Below are positions 8,001 to 16,307 of a DNA stretch of 40,426 nt, piece after piece; the stretch's first letter is position 1; each line of letters opens with the position of its first letter. The translations under genes were made by a program, and so were the position numbers. The notes beneath the pieces were generated by a model. The model was not told where the DNA came from, ran no database searches, and saw nothing but the letters and a program-made list of their open reading frames with translations. Source of the stretch: a virus; IMG/VR virus record IMGVR_UViG_3300020057_000009, positions 1-40,426 of that record, one strand, 5' to 3'.

Positions 8001-10374
8001 TAGAGAGTTAGTACCCGCTAGAGCTTCACAATGGCTAGACACCGTACGGTACAACTCGATGCTCTCTAGTCCACTTACTCAAATGGTCAACATTTTTGGT
8101 AACGCACAGGGGGTTCTAGGCGTAGCACCCGTAGAAAAGACTCTTAGAGGCACTATAGACGCTATCGGTGGTGCATTCGGAAAAGAACGCAAATATGCTG
8201 CTGGTGAGGGATTGGCGTATAGCAAGGGTTCTATAACCAACATTCGCAACGCTACTATCAACTTTAAGGACGCATTAACAGGCGGGGGTAAGTATTCCAA
8301 CCCTGACTTTGACGACTACAACATACCACTTGCGACTAAAGGCATAAAGGGTGCAACATATAAGACATTGTCGTTCCCTATGCGTGTGCTTGACGGTATG
8401 GATAAGTTCTTCAGGACAATGGCGAATGGTGGCGAAGAAGCTGCGTTAGACTCACGGACTAAAAAAGGTATCAAATTAGGTGGCAACAAATCAGCATTGA
8501 TAGAGGAAGAATCAGCTTATAGAGTATTCCAGGCTGACTCACATAAACCAGGGCAAGGCATAGCATTAGACGCTATGGACAGTTTCGCAGATATTGTAAT
8601 GAGCGGTAGAAACAGTAAAAACCCAGTTATTTCTACCGTATCTAAGTTCACTGTACCTTTTGTCAGGACAATCAACAATATCAACAAACAGGGAGTGATT
8701 GAATACTCGCCACTCGGCATAATAAATATGAAAGGTAATACAGACAAAGTTACGGCTTTGACTCGTGCAACTATGGGTACGGCAGTCTTTGGACTATCCG
8801 CTATGCTTGTCGGTGCTGGAGATATGACGTGGGCTGAACCGAGAGACGCAGAAGAACGCAACAGATTTAGAGCCGAGGGGAAACAACCCTATTCAGTAAA
8901 AATTGGTGGCAAGTGGGTAGGCTTCTCTAAGCTCCACCCGTCTATATCATTCCCTATGGCAATGGTTTCTGCGTTAGACGATGCTTTCAATAAGGGCGAT
9001 ATTGACCAAAGTTTTATAGATAAGACCATAGAAGCTGTCTCTAAATACGGCAACTTCATGTCTGACCAGTCCTATGCTAAAAGTGTTGGAGATACATTAG
9101 GGGCAATCGGTGGCAACAAAGAAGACATAGCAAGAATGGTGTCTAATAATATTCAGCAGGTCGTACCGTTTAGAGCTTTTACTGGCTGGGTAGCTAGAAT
9201 GACCGATAGCACAGAACGCAAAGTAGACACAACCCAAAACTACTTTGACCAACAAGTACAATCTTTGATGCAACAATACCCAGGACTTAGACAAAAAGCC
9301 CCGACCAGAGACTATCGAGGCGAGCCGATACCTGCTAATAACCCAGGGTTAAACGCTTTCTCACCAGTTAGGGTGACTAATGACAGAGGTGTAAATCCAG
9401 TAGACGCACAGCTAGATTCTATAAAAGAAGCCACTCAGGCCGACCCACTATTGGACAAGAAACAAACCAAAGAGATAGACGGCCAAGTGGCTAAGATTCT
9501 GTCTACTGCTCAAGCTGACTTAATTCAAAGCTCTAACTTCCAAAAACTAAGCGATGCCGACAAGAAGTCTAAGCTCTCTAAGTTGTCAACAGATATACGA
9601 GCTGTCGAAAGACGCAAGTATATGGCAGATAACCAAGTAGGGGAATATGCACAAGACTTTAGCGGGAAAGCATCTAAACTAACCAAAGACCAGAAATCAT
9701 TGATACAGAGTGGTAACATAGATACTTCCAGATACGCAAGTGACGCTGGCGAAATCCCCAAAGGCATGAACAACTATGACGTACAAACTTTAGAGAGATT
9801 CGCTGCCCTAGATGATACCGAAAAGGACGATGTTATCCGTACTGAAAAGGACGCTGAATATAAACTTACTCTTGCTCAGTACGAACGAGACAAAAAACTA
9901 GGTAAAATATCTAAGGTTGAGGACTTAAAGAAGTCTAACGAACTAGCCAAAGCTAAGGTTGGCAAAGACTACGACAAAGAGATTAGGGAGTTCTACTCAC
10001 TTAATAAGGGCGATATTTACGACTACGTTACTAATGAAGATGACGGCAAGGAAGTTGCTGATAAACTCCTAGCCTATGATGACGCTCAGGTCAAAGCAGG
10101 TGTTATTGAGAAGAACAAGTTTAGGGACAAGAACGGCAACGTGAAGTTTGACACAGATAGAAAAGGTGGCAAAAAGGGCAAGGGCAAATCAGTGGCGGGG
10201 GGTTCTCACGATATAGCCAAGTTTATGTCCATGGACGCTGCACAGAGAAAACAGCTAAGGGCGTTGGTCAATTCAGCCAAGGTAACAGGTGGCAAGTCCG
10301 GCAGAGCGAGTGGATCTAAGGTCGCTATGCGTAAACCTAACGTCGCAAGATTAAACGTAAAGAAAGGAAAATAA
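5017..10374 (+). CDS. Giant polyvalent internal/ejection protein with HEIQH metallopeptidase-like domain
   Basis: 1785 aa. Order of parts: N-terminal tag (1-20); disordered basic stretch; Gly/Ala-rich hydrophobic segments near 203-245 and 329-349; a domain at about 450-680 with VLEHPKLYKQYPGMKDVPIEI, HEIQH at 626-630, EGFSRGG and YRNLAGEAEARA, which is the signature of zincin-like domains in phage polyvalent proteins; Lys/Pro-rich linker; helical region; SSPLTQMVNIFGN near 1015; PFVRTINNINK and the RAEGKQPYSVKIGGKWVGF segment typical of large polyvalent-protein domains; basic C-terminus. Such proteins are packaged and ejected with the genome. Peptidase activity on host wall or proteins is inferred. 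Start has GAAAGGAA upstream. Confidence 0.75.
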   Translation: MSFLKKLFDQANPLDGGKSFQNQNPQRAPARTPPPSNNRGSNNAPRPRQGVLDRARDVFDPNTEADKFRRVSQGMPRDYTAQQLQKDAEALKDPKNRSLVDQLLNNLQGGAIETVAKVPGSLIDLKASFDNTVPGRVLDIANPMNYGQNIVEFGKDALTGKPLGTTNEVNNAELQRVGRGANDLVESKVQQSRYGQRETDNKYAAGASRAIGGVGAQVATTIATGGGTVLPSALMGARTFSDAQKRAKEAGLSDDKAFGVGAVQGSVEAALEKVGLDALKFPGGGNLLTKTASRFLTEGTQEGTQQAASNLITNKTYDPSQGLTEGVAESALFGGIAGGVAGTGFDFAGGRGKPTTNLVKDQTPQPTSRLVGQSQAAQPTVADLSTGIRPDNDAQTQFEQAYNAGDFKSALKATEGIQDPSLKGFLQQEIADAKKSSRNRLGLKKLNEDGFVAGPLALDFKKQQKQGRVFDGVDGKPRFEVSDKGAKVKDADLSSGGFLGDVLEHPKLYKQYPGMKDVPIEIDSKLPKGSAALDDRTGTLKISDSFAQESQTVKADVSKISRQQVNTKLKELGYSQKQIDADTKGVPLQEVIKLAFSRREINSLAGLENPGFIKTLTPESKGKLLHEIQHEIQGYEGFSRGGSPKNSTGKAMQDYRNLAGEAEARAVSARKDMTDGARQTKPFYDSLDVKKEDLNIRDGKGMAMSKANPKNKVFADGTIELSKAKAKDSTQATPQAPTVEQSPVDSLPNSSMLEANTPKPSPKAQQVARQLEDAGLKPKPRLQDSLDSKSTKIRANDQETSQRTPRSQRTPVEKVNIQDKTSLPKDTTKKTQVKLNTDRLNMDGGYDAMAKLDKETASTVQKLTNEEVESIAKGAGLDTKTYSIGETKTKIAEQLNVRQDAVRLMNEAEVARKAGDVTKAESLLKEAAAQGRVSRTQGTDLARQLQARRIIANELDTPQQRIFKLFDEAGVNPDVYTKRLADVDFGDSKAVVSAYRELVPARASQWLDTVRYNSMLSSPLTQMVNIFGNAQGVLGVAPVEKTLRGTIDAIGGAFGKERKYAAGEGLAYSKGSITNIRNATINFKDALTGGGKYSNPDFDDYNIPLATKGIKGATYKTLSFPMRVLDGMDKFFRTMANGGEEAALDSRTKKGIKLGGNKSALIEEESAYRVFQADSHKPGQGIALDAMDSFADIVMSGRNSKNPVISTVSKFTVPFVRTINNINKQGVIEYSPLGIINMKGNTDKVTALTRATMGTAVFGLSAMLVGAGDMTWAEPRDAEERNRFRAEGKQPYSVKIGGKWVGFSKLHPSISFPMAMVSALDDAFNKGDIDQSFIDKTIEAVSKYGNFMSDQSYAKSVGDTLGAIGGNKEDIARMVSNNIQQVVPFRAFTGWVARMTDSTERKVDTTQNYFDQQVQSLMQQYPGLRQKAPTRDYRGEPIPANNPGLNAFSPVRVTNDRGVNPVDAQLDSIKEATQADPLLDKKQTKEIDGQVAKILSTAQADLIQSSNFQKLSDADKKSKLSKLSTDIRAVERRKYMADNQVGEYAQDFSGKASKLTKDQKSLIQSGNIDTSRYASDAGEIPKGMNNYDVQTLERFAALDDTEKDDVIRTEKDAEYKLTLAQYERDKKLGKISKVEDLKKSNELAKAKVGKDYDKEIREFYSLNKGDIYDYVTNEDDGKEVADKLLAYDDAQVKAGVIEKNKFRDKNGNVKFDTDRKGGKKGKGKSVAGGSHDIAKFMSMDAAQRKQLRALVNSAKVTGGKSGRASGSKVAMRKPNVARLNVKKGK

Positions 10375-10376
10375 TG

Positions 10377-10385
10377 TGTTACAAT
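10377..10385 (+). promoter_or_regulatory. Extended -10 promoter
   Basis: TGT immediately precedes TACAAT (10380-10385), overlapping the end of the giant gene. It shares the TGTGTTA core with the element at 3335-3345. No clear -35. It would drive the adaptor, nozzle and fibre genes. Confidence 0.4.
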
Positions 10386-10396
10386 GAACTAAACCG

Positions 10397-10452
10397 GTCA
10401 GGCATGATATTGCAACGGGATGAAAGAGCGAGTACGCTATCATGACCCTGAC
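10397..10452 (+). promoter_or_regulatory. Hairpin sequestering the start codon of the adaptor gene
   Basis: GTCAGGCATGATA (10397-10409) is complementary to TATCATG (10438-10444) plus CCTGAC (10447-10452), 13 pairs with a two-base bulge and a 28-base loop. The ATG at 10442-10444 lies inside the stem and no clear Shine-Dalgarno site is exposed. Start-codon sequestration or an RNA-processing site is inferred. Confidence 0.55.
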
Positions 10453-11308
10453 AGAATTCTACGAGAGAACATCATACACCCTCAGAGGTACAGACGAAGA
10501 TGCCCCGACACATGGCGACGAAGACGCTGTTTATTGGCTTAATACACTGAACCGTAAGAAGGACGAGCTGTACGAAGATGTTACCCGAAACTGGCGTAAT
10601 ACCTTTGAACAGACCTCACCTAATGAACCTGGCACAGTAGCCACCACCGCCACGACTACCCTAACTGGTACTTCCACGTTCTTCACTGATTACAAGGTGG
10701 GCGATACAGTTACAGTCTCAGGCGAGACAGTCCGAACTATAGCTACTATTACCAGCAACACCGTGCTAACAGTAACCGTAGCCTTCTCGAACACAGCTTC
10801 TAGCCGGACATATACCCATGCTAATATCATCGCTACAGGCGTACAGAGCTACAGCATACCGAGGACTTTGCTGACACCAAGCATAAACCCCTATGTAACC
10901 GATACTTCGGGCAACAGGATAGATTTGAACCTGATTGTTCCAGAAGAGCAGAACATCAATCACCAAGAGGTTTACCTAAATGATGAGTTCCCGACTGTCC
11001 TGACATTTACTGTTGCGATAGCTTCAACAGATAACATGATAGGTGGCACACTGAATATCCCTGGTTACTACATGCCAGCCGATTTGACCGCTGCGACAGA
11101 CATATTGCCATTCCCCGATGCTAACTGGGCGTGTTTGTCAGTAGCCGCCGAGATAGGCTTCAACGACATCACATACGAAGATAAAGTCGAGGGGTTGAAC
11201 ACTAAAGCAAACAACCTATACGCTCAAATGGTTCGTAAAAACCGCAGTCTGGTATACGGAAATACTCGAAAAGTGCCAACAGTTACATACAAGCTAAGAG
11301 GATTCTAA
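10442..11308 (+). CDS. Head-to-tail adaptor-like protein (podovirus type)
   Basis: 288 aa. The N-terminal helix region (MTLTEFYERTSYTLRGT, DEDAVYWLNTLNRKKDELYEDV) looks like the adaptor proteins that dock below the portal of short-tailed phages. The middle carries a Thr-rich beta insert (TVTVSGETVRTIATI), and the C-terminus returns to helix (CLSVAAEIGFNDITYEDKVEGLNTKANNLYAQMVRKN). Its position, after the internal proteins and directly before the nozzle-like gene, agrees. The start codon is embedded in a strong hairpin. Family assignment rests on pattern and order, not on a search. Confidence 0.55.
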   Translation: MTLTEFYERTSYTLRGTDEDAPTHGDEDAVYWLNTLNRKKDELYEDVTRNWRNTFEQTSPNEPGTVATTATTTLTGTSTFFTDYKVGDTVTVSGETVRTIATITSNTVLTVTVAFSNTASSRTYTHANIIATGVQSYSIPRTLLTPSINPYVTDTSGNRIDLNLIVPEEQNINHQEVYLNDEFPTVLTFTVAIASTDNMIGGTLNIPGYYMPADLTAATDILPFPDANWACLSVAAEIGFNDITYEDKVEGLNTKANNLYAQMVRKNRSLVYGNTRKVPTVTYKLRGF

Positions 11309-11309
11309 A

Positions 11310-13316
11310 GTGCCATACCCTCTTACTAATACTCGAAGCAAGAGGAAAGCTCGAAGGATTATTAACGTCCACCAGAATAAATTCCCCAAGGGTTACAACT
11401 CACAAATAGACAACTCTAGGCGACCACTCGACTCTCTTTCAGACTTAACGAACATGGAGATAGTCCAGGACAACGTAGCTCGACCACGACCACCACTGGT
11501 AAGGTATGGCACACAGCCAGCTAATACAGTCATTGGTCGTGGGTCAATACGCTACGGCGGTACTAGAAGTATCATCTGGATGCAGAATCTAGCGGGAACG
11601 GGAAAGCTTTATAAGCAATCGGACGGTGGGGCTATCTCCTTGCTAGGTGGTAGCTACGATAACGCTGCCTGGGCTAGTTGCGTTCAATCTAAGAGCCGGG
11701 CTTACATATATAATGGGGTGAACAACTTGAGCTATATCAACCTAGTAGATAACTCAGTCAATACATACACAGCCCTAACCACTCCAGCTATCACATCAAC
11801 AGTAAAAACCGCTATGGCGGGTTCAACATTTACTCATTTTTACCGAGTATCAGCCAACAACGCTGTCGGTGAGTCAATCGCTTCTGTTGCAGGTTCTGTA
11901 ACGTCAGGTAAGGTTAGGGATGCCTGGATTGAAAACACCGACTTCATAACGATTACTCTAACTGCGGCAGTAACAGGTGCTACAAGCTATACTTACTACT
12001 ACGGCGACTCAGCTACTACGCTAGAAGAGCTTTATACAGTATCAGGCAACGCCAATATATCATTCATAGACTACGGTACTCTAGCCACTAACCCATTCAA
12101 ACTTGCCCCAGAGGGTAACTCAACAGCCGGAGTTGTATTTAACTGGATGTATAACGATGCCAAGAACTCTCAGGTATTCGGGATAACCGCTGACAACAAA
12201 ATGTATTATTCAGCCCCAGGAACAGGCGACTTTAGCCCTTACAACGGTGGTGGCTTCGTATCAATCGACGAAGGTGGAGACACCGAGCTTAACTTTGTAG
12301 ACGGATTCCGCAACGGTAAAGGCGATGCTGTGCTTACGGTATCAGCCAAAGGTGCTGCCGGTAGGGGTAAATTATTCCACGCAGCCCAGGCTTCACTAAC
12401 TATCGGCGACCAAATTATTACTTACTTCGATGTGTATGAGGCTAACGGCCAATCAGGAACGTATGCCCCAAGAGGCACAGTTAAGGCTAGGGATGCACTC
12501 TACTACCCGACTGGATTAGATTTTAAGTCTACTGGAACGTCTCAGAACATCGTGAACGTCCTTACTACTAATACAGTCTCTCAGGCTGCCGAAGCCGATT
12601 TACCAAATATAGCATTAGGGTCGCTAGACAAGTGTGTTGGCCTCGAATACCAAGATAAGATTTATTGGGCATTACCAATAGGATCGACCGAGAACACTGA
12701 GATTTGGTACACAGATTTAGCTAGAAAAGGTCTATGGGTGCTTAGGTGGCCTATAGCTGCCAAAGATATGTGGCTATATGAAGATAGTAGCGGTAACACT
12801 CACTTCTGCGTATTAGTGAATAACATCGTCCTAGAGTTTACTAGAATCGGCTCACGAACGCATGTTGATGATAATGTGGCTTGGCGTAGCCGGGTGGCCT
12901 TTGAATCCCTAGTGTGGGATGAAGACGGAATTATTCTAGGTAAAATTAGAAACCAATACTTTAAACTACTTGAACCCAAAGGCACGGTGACAGCTAACGC
13001 CACTGGCTTAACTAGGCGAGGTGTCCAACAAGCCGCTGGTACGGATTCATTCACAGTGACAACAACCATGACCGGAGTAGGCGAGTGGCAGTACGGCGGA
13101 GCATTTCTAGCATCAAAATCAGCTCACTACTACGGTCAAGACGTAGGCGAAGTCAAGTCTTATGGCAAGAGTATTGCGGTACTGAAAGTAAAACCGAAGG
13201 GCTTGCTGGCACAGCTGGACTGGGAAGTTATTGCCGATACAGCTGGGTCTGATTACATACTGAGTGCCGTGAACACTAGAGGGATTGCTCTTGACGAGTT
13301 AATACTGAAAACATGA
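11310..13316 (+). CDS. Tail nozzle / DNA-stabilisation-like protein
   Basis: 668 aa with a GTG start one base after the previous stop; AGAGGA lies upstream. The N-terminus has the pattern 'GYNSQIDNSRRPLDSLSDLTNMEI...RPRPPLVRYGT', which is typical of the large beta-propeller-like proteins that close the podovirus tail (P22 gp10 or T7 gp12 type). The rest is beta-rich with repeated 'W/Y-x-x-x-I/V-Y' strands such as SRAYIYNGVNNLSYINL and GLEYQDKIYWALP, and fibronectin-like Thr-rich insertions. It would form the tail tube tip. Moderately sure of the class; not of the exact family. Confidence 0.55.
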   Translation: MPYPLTNTRSKRKARRIINVHQNKFPKGYNSQIDNSRRPLDSLSDLTNMEIVQDNVARPRPPLVRYGTQPANTVIGRGSIRYGGTRSIIWMQNLAGTGKLYKQSDGGAISLLGGSYDNAAWASCVQSKSRAYIYNGVNNLSYINLVDNSVNTYTALTTPAITSTVKTAMAGSTFTHFYRVSANNAVGESIASVAGSVTSGKVRDAWIENTDFITITLTAAVTGATSYTYYYGDSATTLEELYTVSGNANISFIDYGTLATNPFKLAPEGNSTAGVVFNWMYNDAKNSQVFGITADNKMYYSAPGTGDFSPYNGGGFVSIDEGGDTELNFVDGFRNGKGDAVLTVSAKGAAGRGKLFHAAQASLTIGDQIITYFDVYEANGQSGTYAPRGTVKARDALYYPTGLDFKSTGTSQNIVNVLTTNTVSQAAEADLPNIALGSLDKCVGLEYQDKIYWALPIGSTENTEIWYTDLARKGLWVLRWPIAAKDMWLYEDSSGNTHFCVLVNNIVLEFTRIGSRTHVDDNVAWRSRVAFESLVWDEDGIILGKIRNQYFKLLEPKGTVTANATGLTRRGVQQAAGTDSFTVTTTMTGVGEWQYGGAFLASKSAHYYGQDVGEVKSYGKSIAVLKVKPKGLLAQLDWEVIADTAGSDYILSAVNTRGIALDELILKT

Positions 13317-13346
13317 TAAAATATAATATGAAAGAAGGAAACTAAA

Positions 13347-14642
13347 ATGCCTGCCGCAAACACAGATAAACTTATGGAAGTCGGGTTATCCACAGCCACA
13401 ACACTATCAGCACCTGGTTATACAATTGCTGGTACATCAATAACCGTCGGTGCTACTACAAACTGGCCAACGGCAACTGGAATGGTCTTTGCAATGGACA
13501 CTGTGACCGTTGTCGGTGGAGTAGAAGTCCAGGACGCAGGAAGTTACAACGAGTTTATAGGCACAGTAGCATCAGCTACATCTATCACAAATGTTGACTG
13601 GGTAGACGGGAACGCTGACAGGAACTACTCCGCAGGTGCGTCAACAAGAGTTTACATCCCCGTCTCAAAGACAAGAGAGAACAGAATTGTAGAGTGGGGT
13701 CTTGTAGAACACAACCAAGCAGGTACTCACTCGGCTATCACTGCCACATCTGTGACGGTTGCTACTGGCAAAATCACCACTACAGCCGTTGGAAAGCTTG
13801 AAGATATGGCCGTCCCTCTGACCACTTATCGTACCAATTACCTATTCGACTTTGTGGCTTCTGGCGGCGTGTGGACAGCTGATGGTGTTGGGGCATCTCT
13901 TAACGCTTCAATGACAGCCATGATTTGCTACATAAATGGGCGGAGACTAAGTATCGGTGCAGTCACAGCTAGAGCTTTCACGACCAACGTAGACACCTAC
14001 ATAGATGTGCTTGATAACGCTGACGGAACAGGGACACTCGTTTACACCACAGCAGCGACTAACGCAGCCAGTTCAGCCTTAGCCGCCAACTCACTCAGGG
14101 TAGGCATCATCCAGGCAGCCGCAACAATTACTGCTGCAACAAAGGTAAACCAAGGTCAAGAAGATAGAGTATTCCCTATCGCCTCATCTATCCCTTATGC
14201 CGTCACTGACTCACTAGGTAACTTGATTTGCCCAAGAGACCCAAGCCGAAAGGTATTGGGGTACAGGCGGATTCTCTCAAGTTTTACTACAACTTCTAGC
14301 ACAGTAACCCAGGCCACGGGGTTGAGTTGTCCAGTGATAGTACCTGCCAATCGAAAAGTCAGGGTTAGTTTTAATGGCCAACTTTTGAATGATACTAACA
14401 GCAACTACGAGATAGTTTCACTCTGGGACGGTGCTGTCGTGACCGGCACCAAATTAGCCGAAACGTCCTTTTTAGCAGCAGACAATAGTGCAACATCGGC
14501 TGGAGCGACGGCAGCTGTCAGCACCCCAGCAACTGCCTCTAAAACGTACAACGTCGGCTTGAGGAGCAGCAACAACACGAATGGCGTACAAATTCAGGGC
14601 GATGCCCTCAACCCTGCCCACATTCTAGTGGAGCTAGTCTAA
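13347..14642 (+). CDS. Tail fibre or receptor-binding protein candidate
   Basis: 431 aa preceded by GAAGGAA. Composition is that of an extracellular beta-rich virion protein (Ala, Thr, Val, Ser; few Cys). A segment near residues 190-240 (MICYINGRRLSIGAVTARAFT, TYIDVLDNADGTGTLVYT) is like the 'YVNGRRI' strands of phage baseplate/fibre proteins. The C-terminal 100 residues (VPANRKVRVSFNGQLLND and the final AHILVELV) form a jelly-roll-like pattern often found in fibre heads. It lies after the nozzle gene and before lysis genes. Assigned by composition and context. Confidence 0.5.
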   Translation: MPAANTDKLMEVGLSTATTLSAPGYTIAGTSITVGATTNWPTATGMVFAMDTVTVVGGVEVQDAGSYNEFIGTVASATSITNVDWVDGNADRNYSAGASTRVYIPVSKTRENRIVEWGLVEHNQAGTHSAITATSVTVATGKITTTAVGKLEDMAVPLTTYRTNYLFDFVASGGVWTADGVGASLNASMTAMICYINGRRLSIGAVTARAFTTNVDTYIDVLDNADGTGTLVYTTAATNAASSALAANSLRVGIIQAAATITAATKVNQGQEDRVFPIASSIPYAVTDSLGNLICPRDPSRKVLGYRRILSSFTTTSSTVTQATGLSCPVIVPANRKVRVSFNGQLLNDTNSNYEIVSLWDGAVVTGTKLAETSFLAADNSATSAGATAAVSTPATASKTYNVGLRSSNNTNGVQIQGDALNPAHILVELV

Positions 14643-15034
14643 TGAATGACTTTCCCACAGTAATATCAATAGGTGGTTACCTAGTAGGGGTGGCTGGAGC
14701 GACTGTAATGCTGTTTTCCAGGGTAAAAAATGAGAACCTTAAAGACCTCCAAGAACGAGTGAGAATACTGGAGTCTGAGCGGAGTGAAGCCCGTGAGCAA
14801 CATGTTGCTAACCGAGAGGCTATTGGAGCATTACAGGGTAAGCTAGACGCTTACAAAGAAGTCCCGCTCAAGTTTATCCCCGAAGCATTGGAGCAGTTGA
14901 TTAAAAGTAATAATTTGATACTTGAAACTCTCCAAAGCTCTGCGATTACATTATCAGCCGAGAAGCATGGTGGCGGATTATTAGTCAAAACTACGGGCAA
15001 GAAACCCCTAGATGTAAAACCAGTAAAGGAGTAA
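14642..15034 (+). CDS. Membrane-anchored coiled-coil lysis-region protein
   Basis: 130 aa. One transmembrane segment near residues 7-26 (VISIGGYLVGVAGATVMLFS), then a long charged coiled coil (LKDLQERVRILESERSEAREQH) and a Lys-rich tail. This is the layout of phage i-spanin-like or auxiliary holin proteins. The start codon overlaps the stop of the fibre gene, and the M23 endolysin begins three bases after its end. A role in lysis is inferred from topology and neighbours. Confidence 0.5.
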   Translation: MNDFPTVISIGGYLVGVAGATVMLFSRVKNENLKDLQERVRILESERSEAREQHVANREAIGALQGKLDAYKEVPLKFIPEALEQLIKSNNLILETLQSSAITLSAEKHGGGLLVKTTGKKPLDVKPVKE

Positions 15035-15037
15035 ATC

Positions 15038-15802
15038 ATGCAGAAGCCTACTAACAATGCTGTCACCCAGGGCAAGCATGGGCAGTACAATGCCGTAGAC
15101 TATGCTGCTAATCCTGATATAAACGTCTATGCTCCAGAGGACGGTACGATTTCTGACATCAATCCCAATAACGGTAACTGCGGTCGGAGCTTCAATTTAC
15201 AAGGGGCTACTGGTAGGCATGGCTTCTGCCACACAGAGGAGTATTATGTGAGTAATGGCCAAAGGGTCGTTCGGGGACAGAAGCTTGCTAAGATGGGCTA
15301 CACTGGCCTCACAATCCCTAAAGGGCCAGGCGGTCGGCATCTTCACTGGATATTAAACAGGAACGGGATTTGGGTGTACCCACCAGATTATGTGAACGAA
15401 GCATTTATTAAACAAGGAGAACCACCTATGAATAACGGTGACGTAGTAAATATATATAGAACATTGTTGGGGCGTGACCCTGACCCAAGCGGTCTAGCAG
15501 CCTATACTGGCAAGGACTGGAAAACGGGCTTTTACTCAATCACTGGCAGTAAAGAGTTCGGTGAACGTATGGCCAACCTTTCTAACACTAATCAGGCAGT
15601 GGCAGCCCTCAGAGCAGCACTAGAAGCCGAGAAAGCTAAGCCAGCCAAAGAAGTGATAAAAGAAGTAGAGAAGATTGTAGAAGTCATCAAAGAGGTACAA
15701 GTAATCAAGGAAGTACCAGCCCCTACCGACCCCAACGACATCGTGCTTAATAAAGATAGTTTTTGGGATTGGCTTAAGAAGCTACTGCCAGGGAAGAAAT
15801 AG
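15038..15802 (+). CDS. Endolysin: M23 peptidase plus DUF4214-like domain
   Basis: 254 aa with AAGGAG before the start. The N-terminal domain has the LytM/M23 zinc pattern: H14 and D21 (GKHGQYNAVDYAA), H65, and H101-x-H103 (GGRHLHW). It should cut peptide bridges in peptidoglycan. Residues about 135-175 (VVNIYRTLLGRDPDPSGLAAY) match the DUF4214 type found in surface proteins. A helical charged linker (KEVIKEVEKIVEVIKEVQVI) and a Trp-rich amphipathic end (SFWDWLKKLLPGKK) follow, which could touch the membrane. Located with a coiled-coil membrane protein before and a holin after, it is the main lysis enzyme candidate. Confidence 0.8.
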   Translation: MQKPTNNAVTQGKHGQYNAVDYAANPDINVYAPEDGTISDINPNNGNCGRSFNLQGATGRHGFCHTEEYYVSNGQRVVRGQKLAKMGYTGLTIPKGPGGRHLHWILNRNGIWVYPPDYVNEAFIKQGEPPMNNGDVVNIYRTLLGRDPDPSGLAAYTGKDWKTGFYSITGSKEFGERMANLSNTNQAVAALRAALEAEKAKPAKEVIKEVEKIVEVIKEVQVIKEVPAPTDPNDIVLNKDSFWDWLKKLLPGKK

Positions 15803-15804
15803 CC

Positions 15805-15915
15805 ATGCTAAAGAGAATACTCTACTTCCCGTATAATGTGCTAGTAGCCAACTACCAGCTAAAGTGTCTGGTATTCGACGGCCAAGAAGATAGTAATTAT
15901 AAACTGAAAGGATAG
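15805..15915 (+). CDS. Small hypothetical protein in lysis operon
   Basis: 36 aa (starts MLKRILYFPYNVLVANYQLK). It fits exactly between endolysin and holin genes, two bases after one stop and two bases before the next start. No recognisable motif; the first half is hydrophobic and basic, so it may touch the membrane. No strong ribosome site, so it may depend on translation of the endolysin gene. Confidence 0.4.
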   Translation: MLKRILYFPYNVLVANYQLKCLVFDGQEDSNYKLKG

Positions 15916-15917
15916 AT

Positions 15918-16082
15918 ATGAAAACATTAGAATTACAAAAATATAATAAACTCTTTGTAGCCCTTGTGGGTGCAGGAGTACAACTGCTTGGCATTTACTA
16001 CGGTAGTGCAGAGTGGTTCCCAGTAGTAGTAGCATTCGTAACAGCAGCCGGTGTGTACCAGGTTGCCAATAAAGGAGCATAA
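15918..16082 (+). CDS. Small holin-like protein, two transmembrane segments
   Basis: 54 aa. Two hydrophobic helices, near residues 12-29 (LFVALVGAGVQLLGIYY) and 34-50 (WFPVVVAFVTAAGVYQV), are joined by a short turn (GSAEW) and end with a Lys. This resembles the short holins of actinobacterial-type phages. GAAAGGA stands before the ATG. Next to the M23 endolysin, it is the best candidate for the pore that releases or activates the lysin. Confidence 0.65.
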   Translation: MKTLELQKYNKLFVALVGAGVQLLGIYYGSAEWFPVVVAFVTAAGVYQVANKGA

Positions 16083-16093
16083 TCAGTTAATCC

Positions 16094-16106
16094 GCACCGT
16101 CTTGTA
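16094..16106. repeat. Direct repeat flanking RNA locus, left copy
   Basis: GCACCGTCTTGTA occurs here and at 16389-16401; a TAATCAG precedes both (16080-16086 and 16383-16389). On the minus strand both copies encode the same C-terminus, LQDGAD-stop. The left copy looks like a duplicated 3' end of the gene at 16382-16648. Confidence 0.7.
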
Positions 16107-16149
16107 ATAAGCCGTGGCCGGAGAAGCATGGTCTCATTATAGACTTATA

Positions 16150-16178
16150 TTGACAATAAGTTTTGAGTGGTTTACTAT
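16150..16178 (+). promoter_or_regulatory. Sigma-70-type promoter of RNA locus 1
   Basis: TTGACA (16150-16155), a 17-bp spacer and TACTAT (16173-16178). No protein start follows; instead a strongly structured stretch and a terminator-like hairpin. Confidence 0.65.
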
Positions 16179-16184
16179 CAAGTT

Positions 16185-16307
16185 TGGGTATTGTGCTGTG
16201 TGGTGAACTCGATGTGATTTTCCTACGAATCGTTTGTGTCAAGTTCACCGCACAAGTACCTAAGACAAACAAAGAACCCCCAACCATTTCGGAAGGGGGT
16301 TTCGTGT
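16185..16307 (+). ncRNA. Candidate structured RNA 1
   Basis: The predicted transcript (about 120 nt) has no convincing open frame. Helices: TGTG-GTGAACT (16199-16209) with AGTTCAC-CG-CACA (16242-16254), then CGAT (16210-16213) with ATCG (16229-16232) stacked inside. It ends in the hairpin AACCCCC (16275-16281) / GGGGGTT (16295-16301). It has its own promoter and lies in the gap between convergent operons, bracketed by a direct repeat. Function unknown. Confidence 0.5.
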
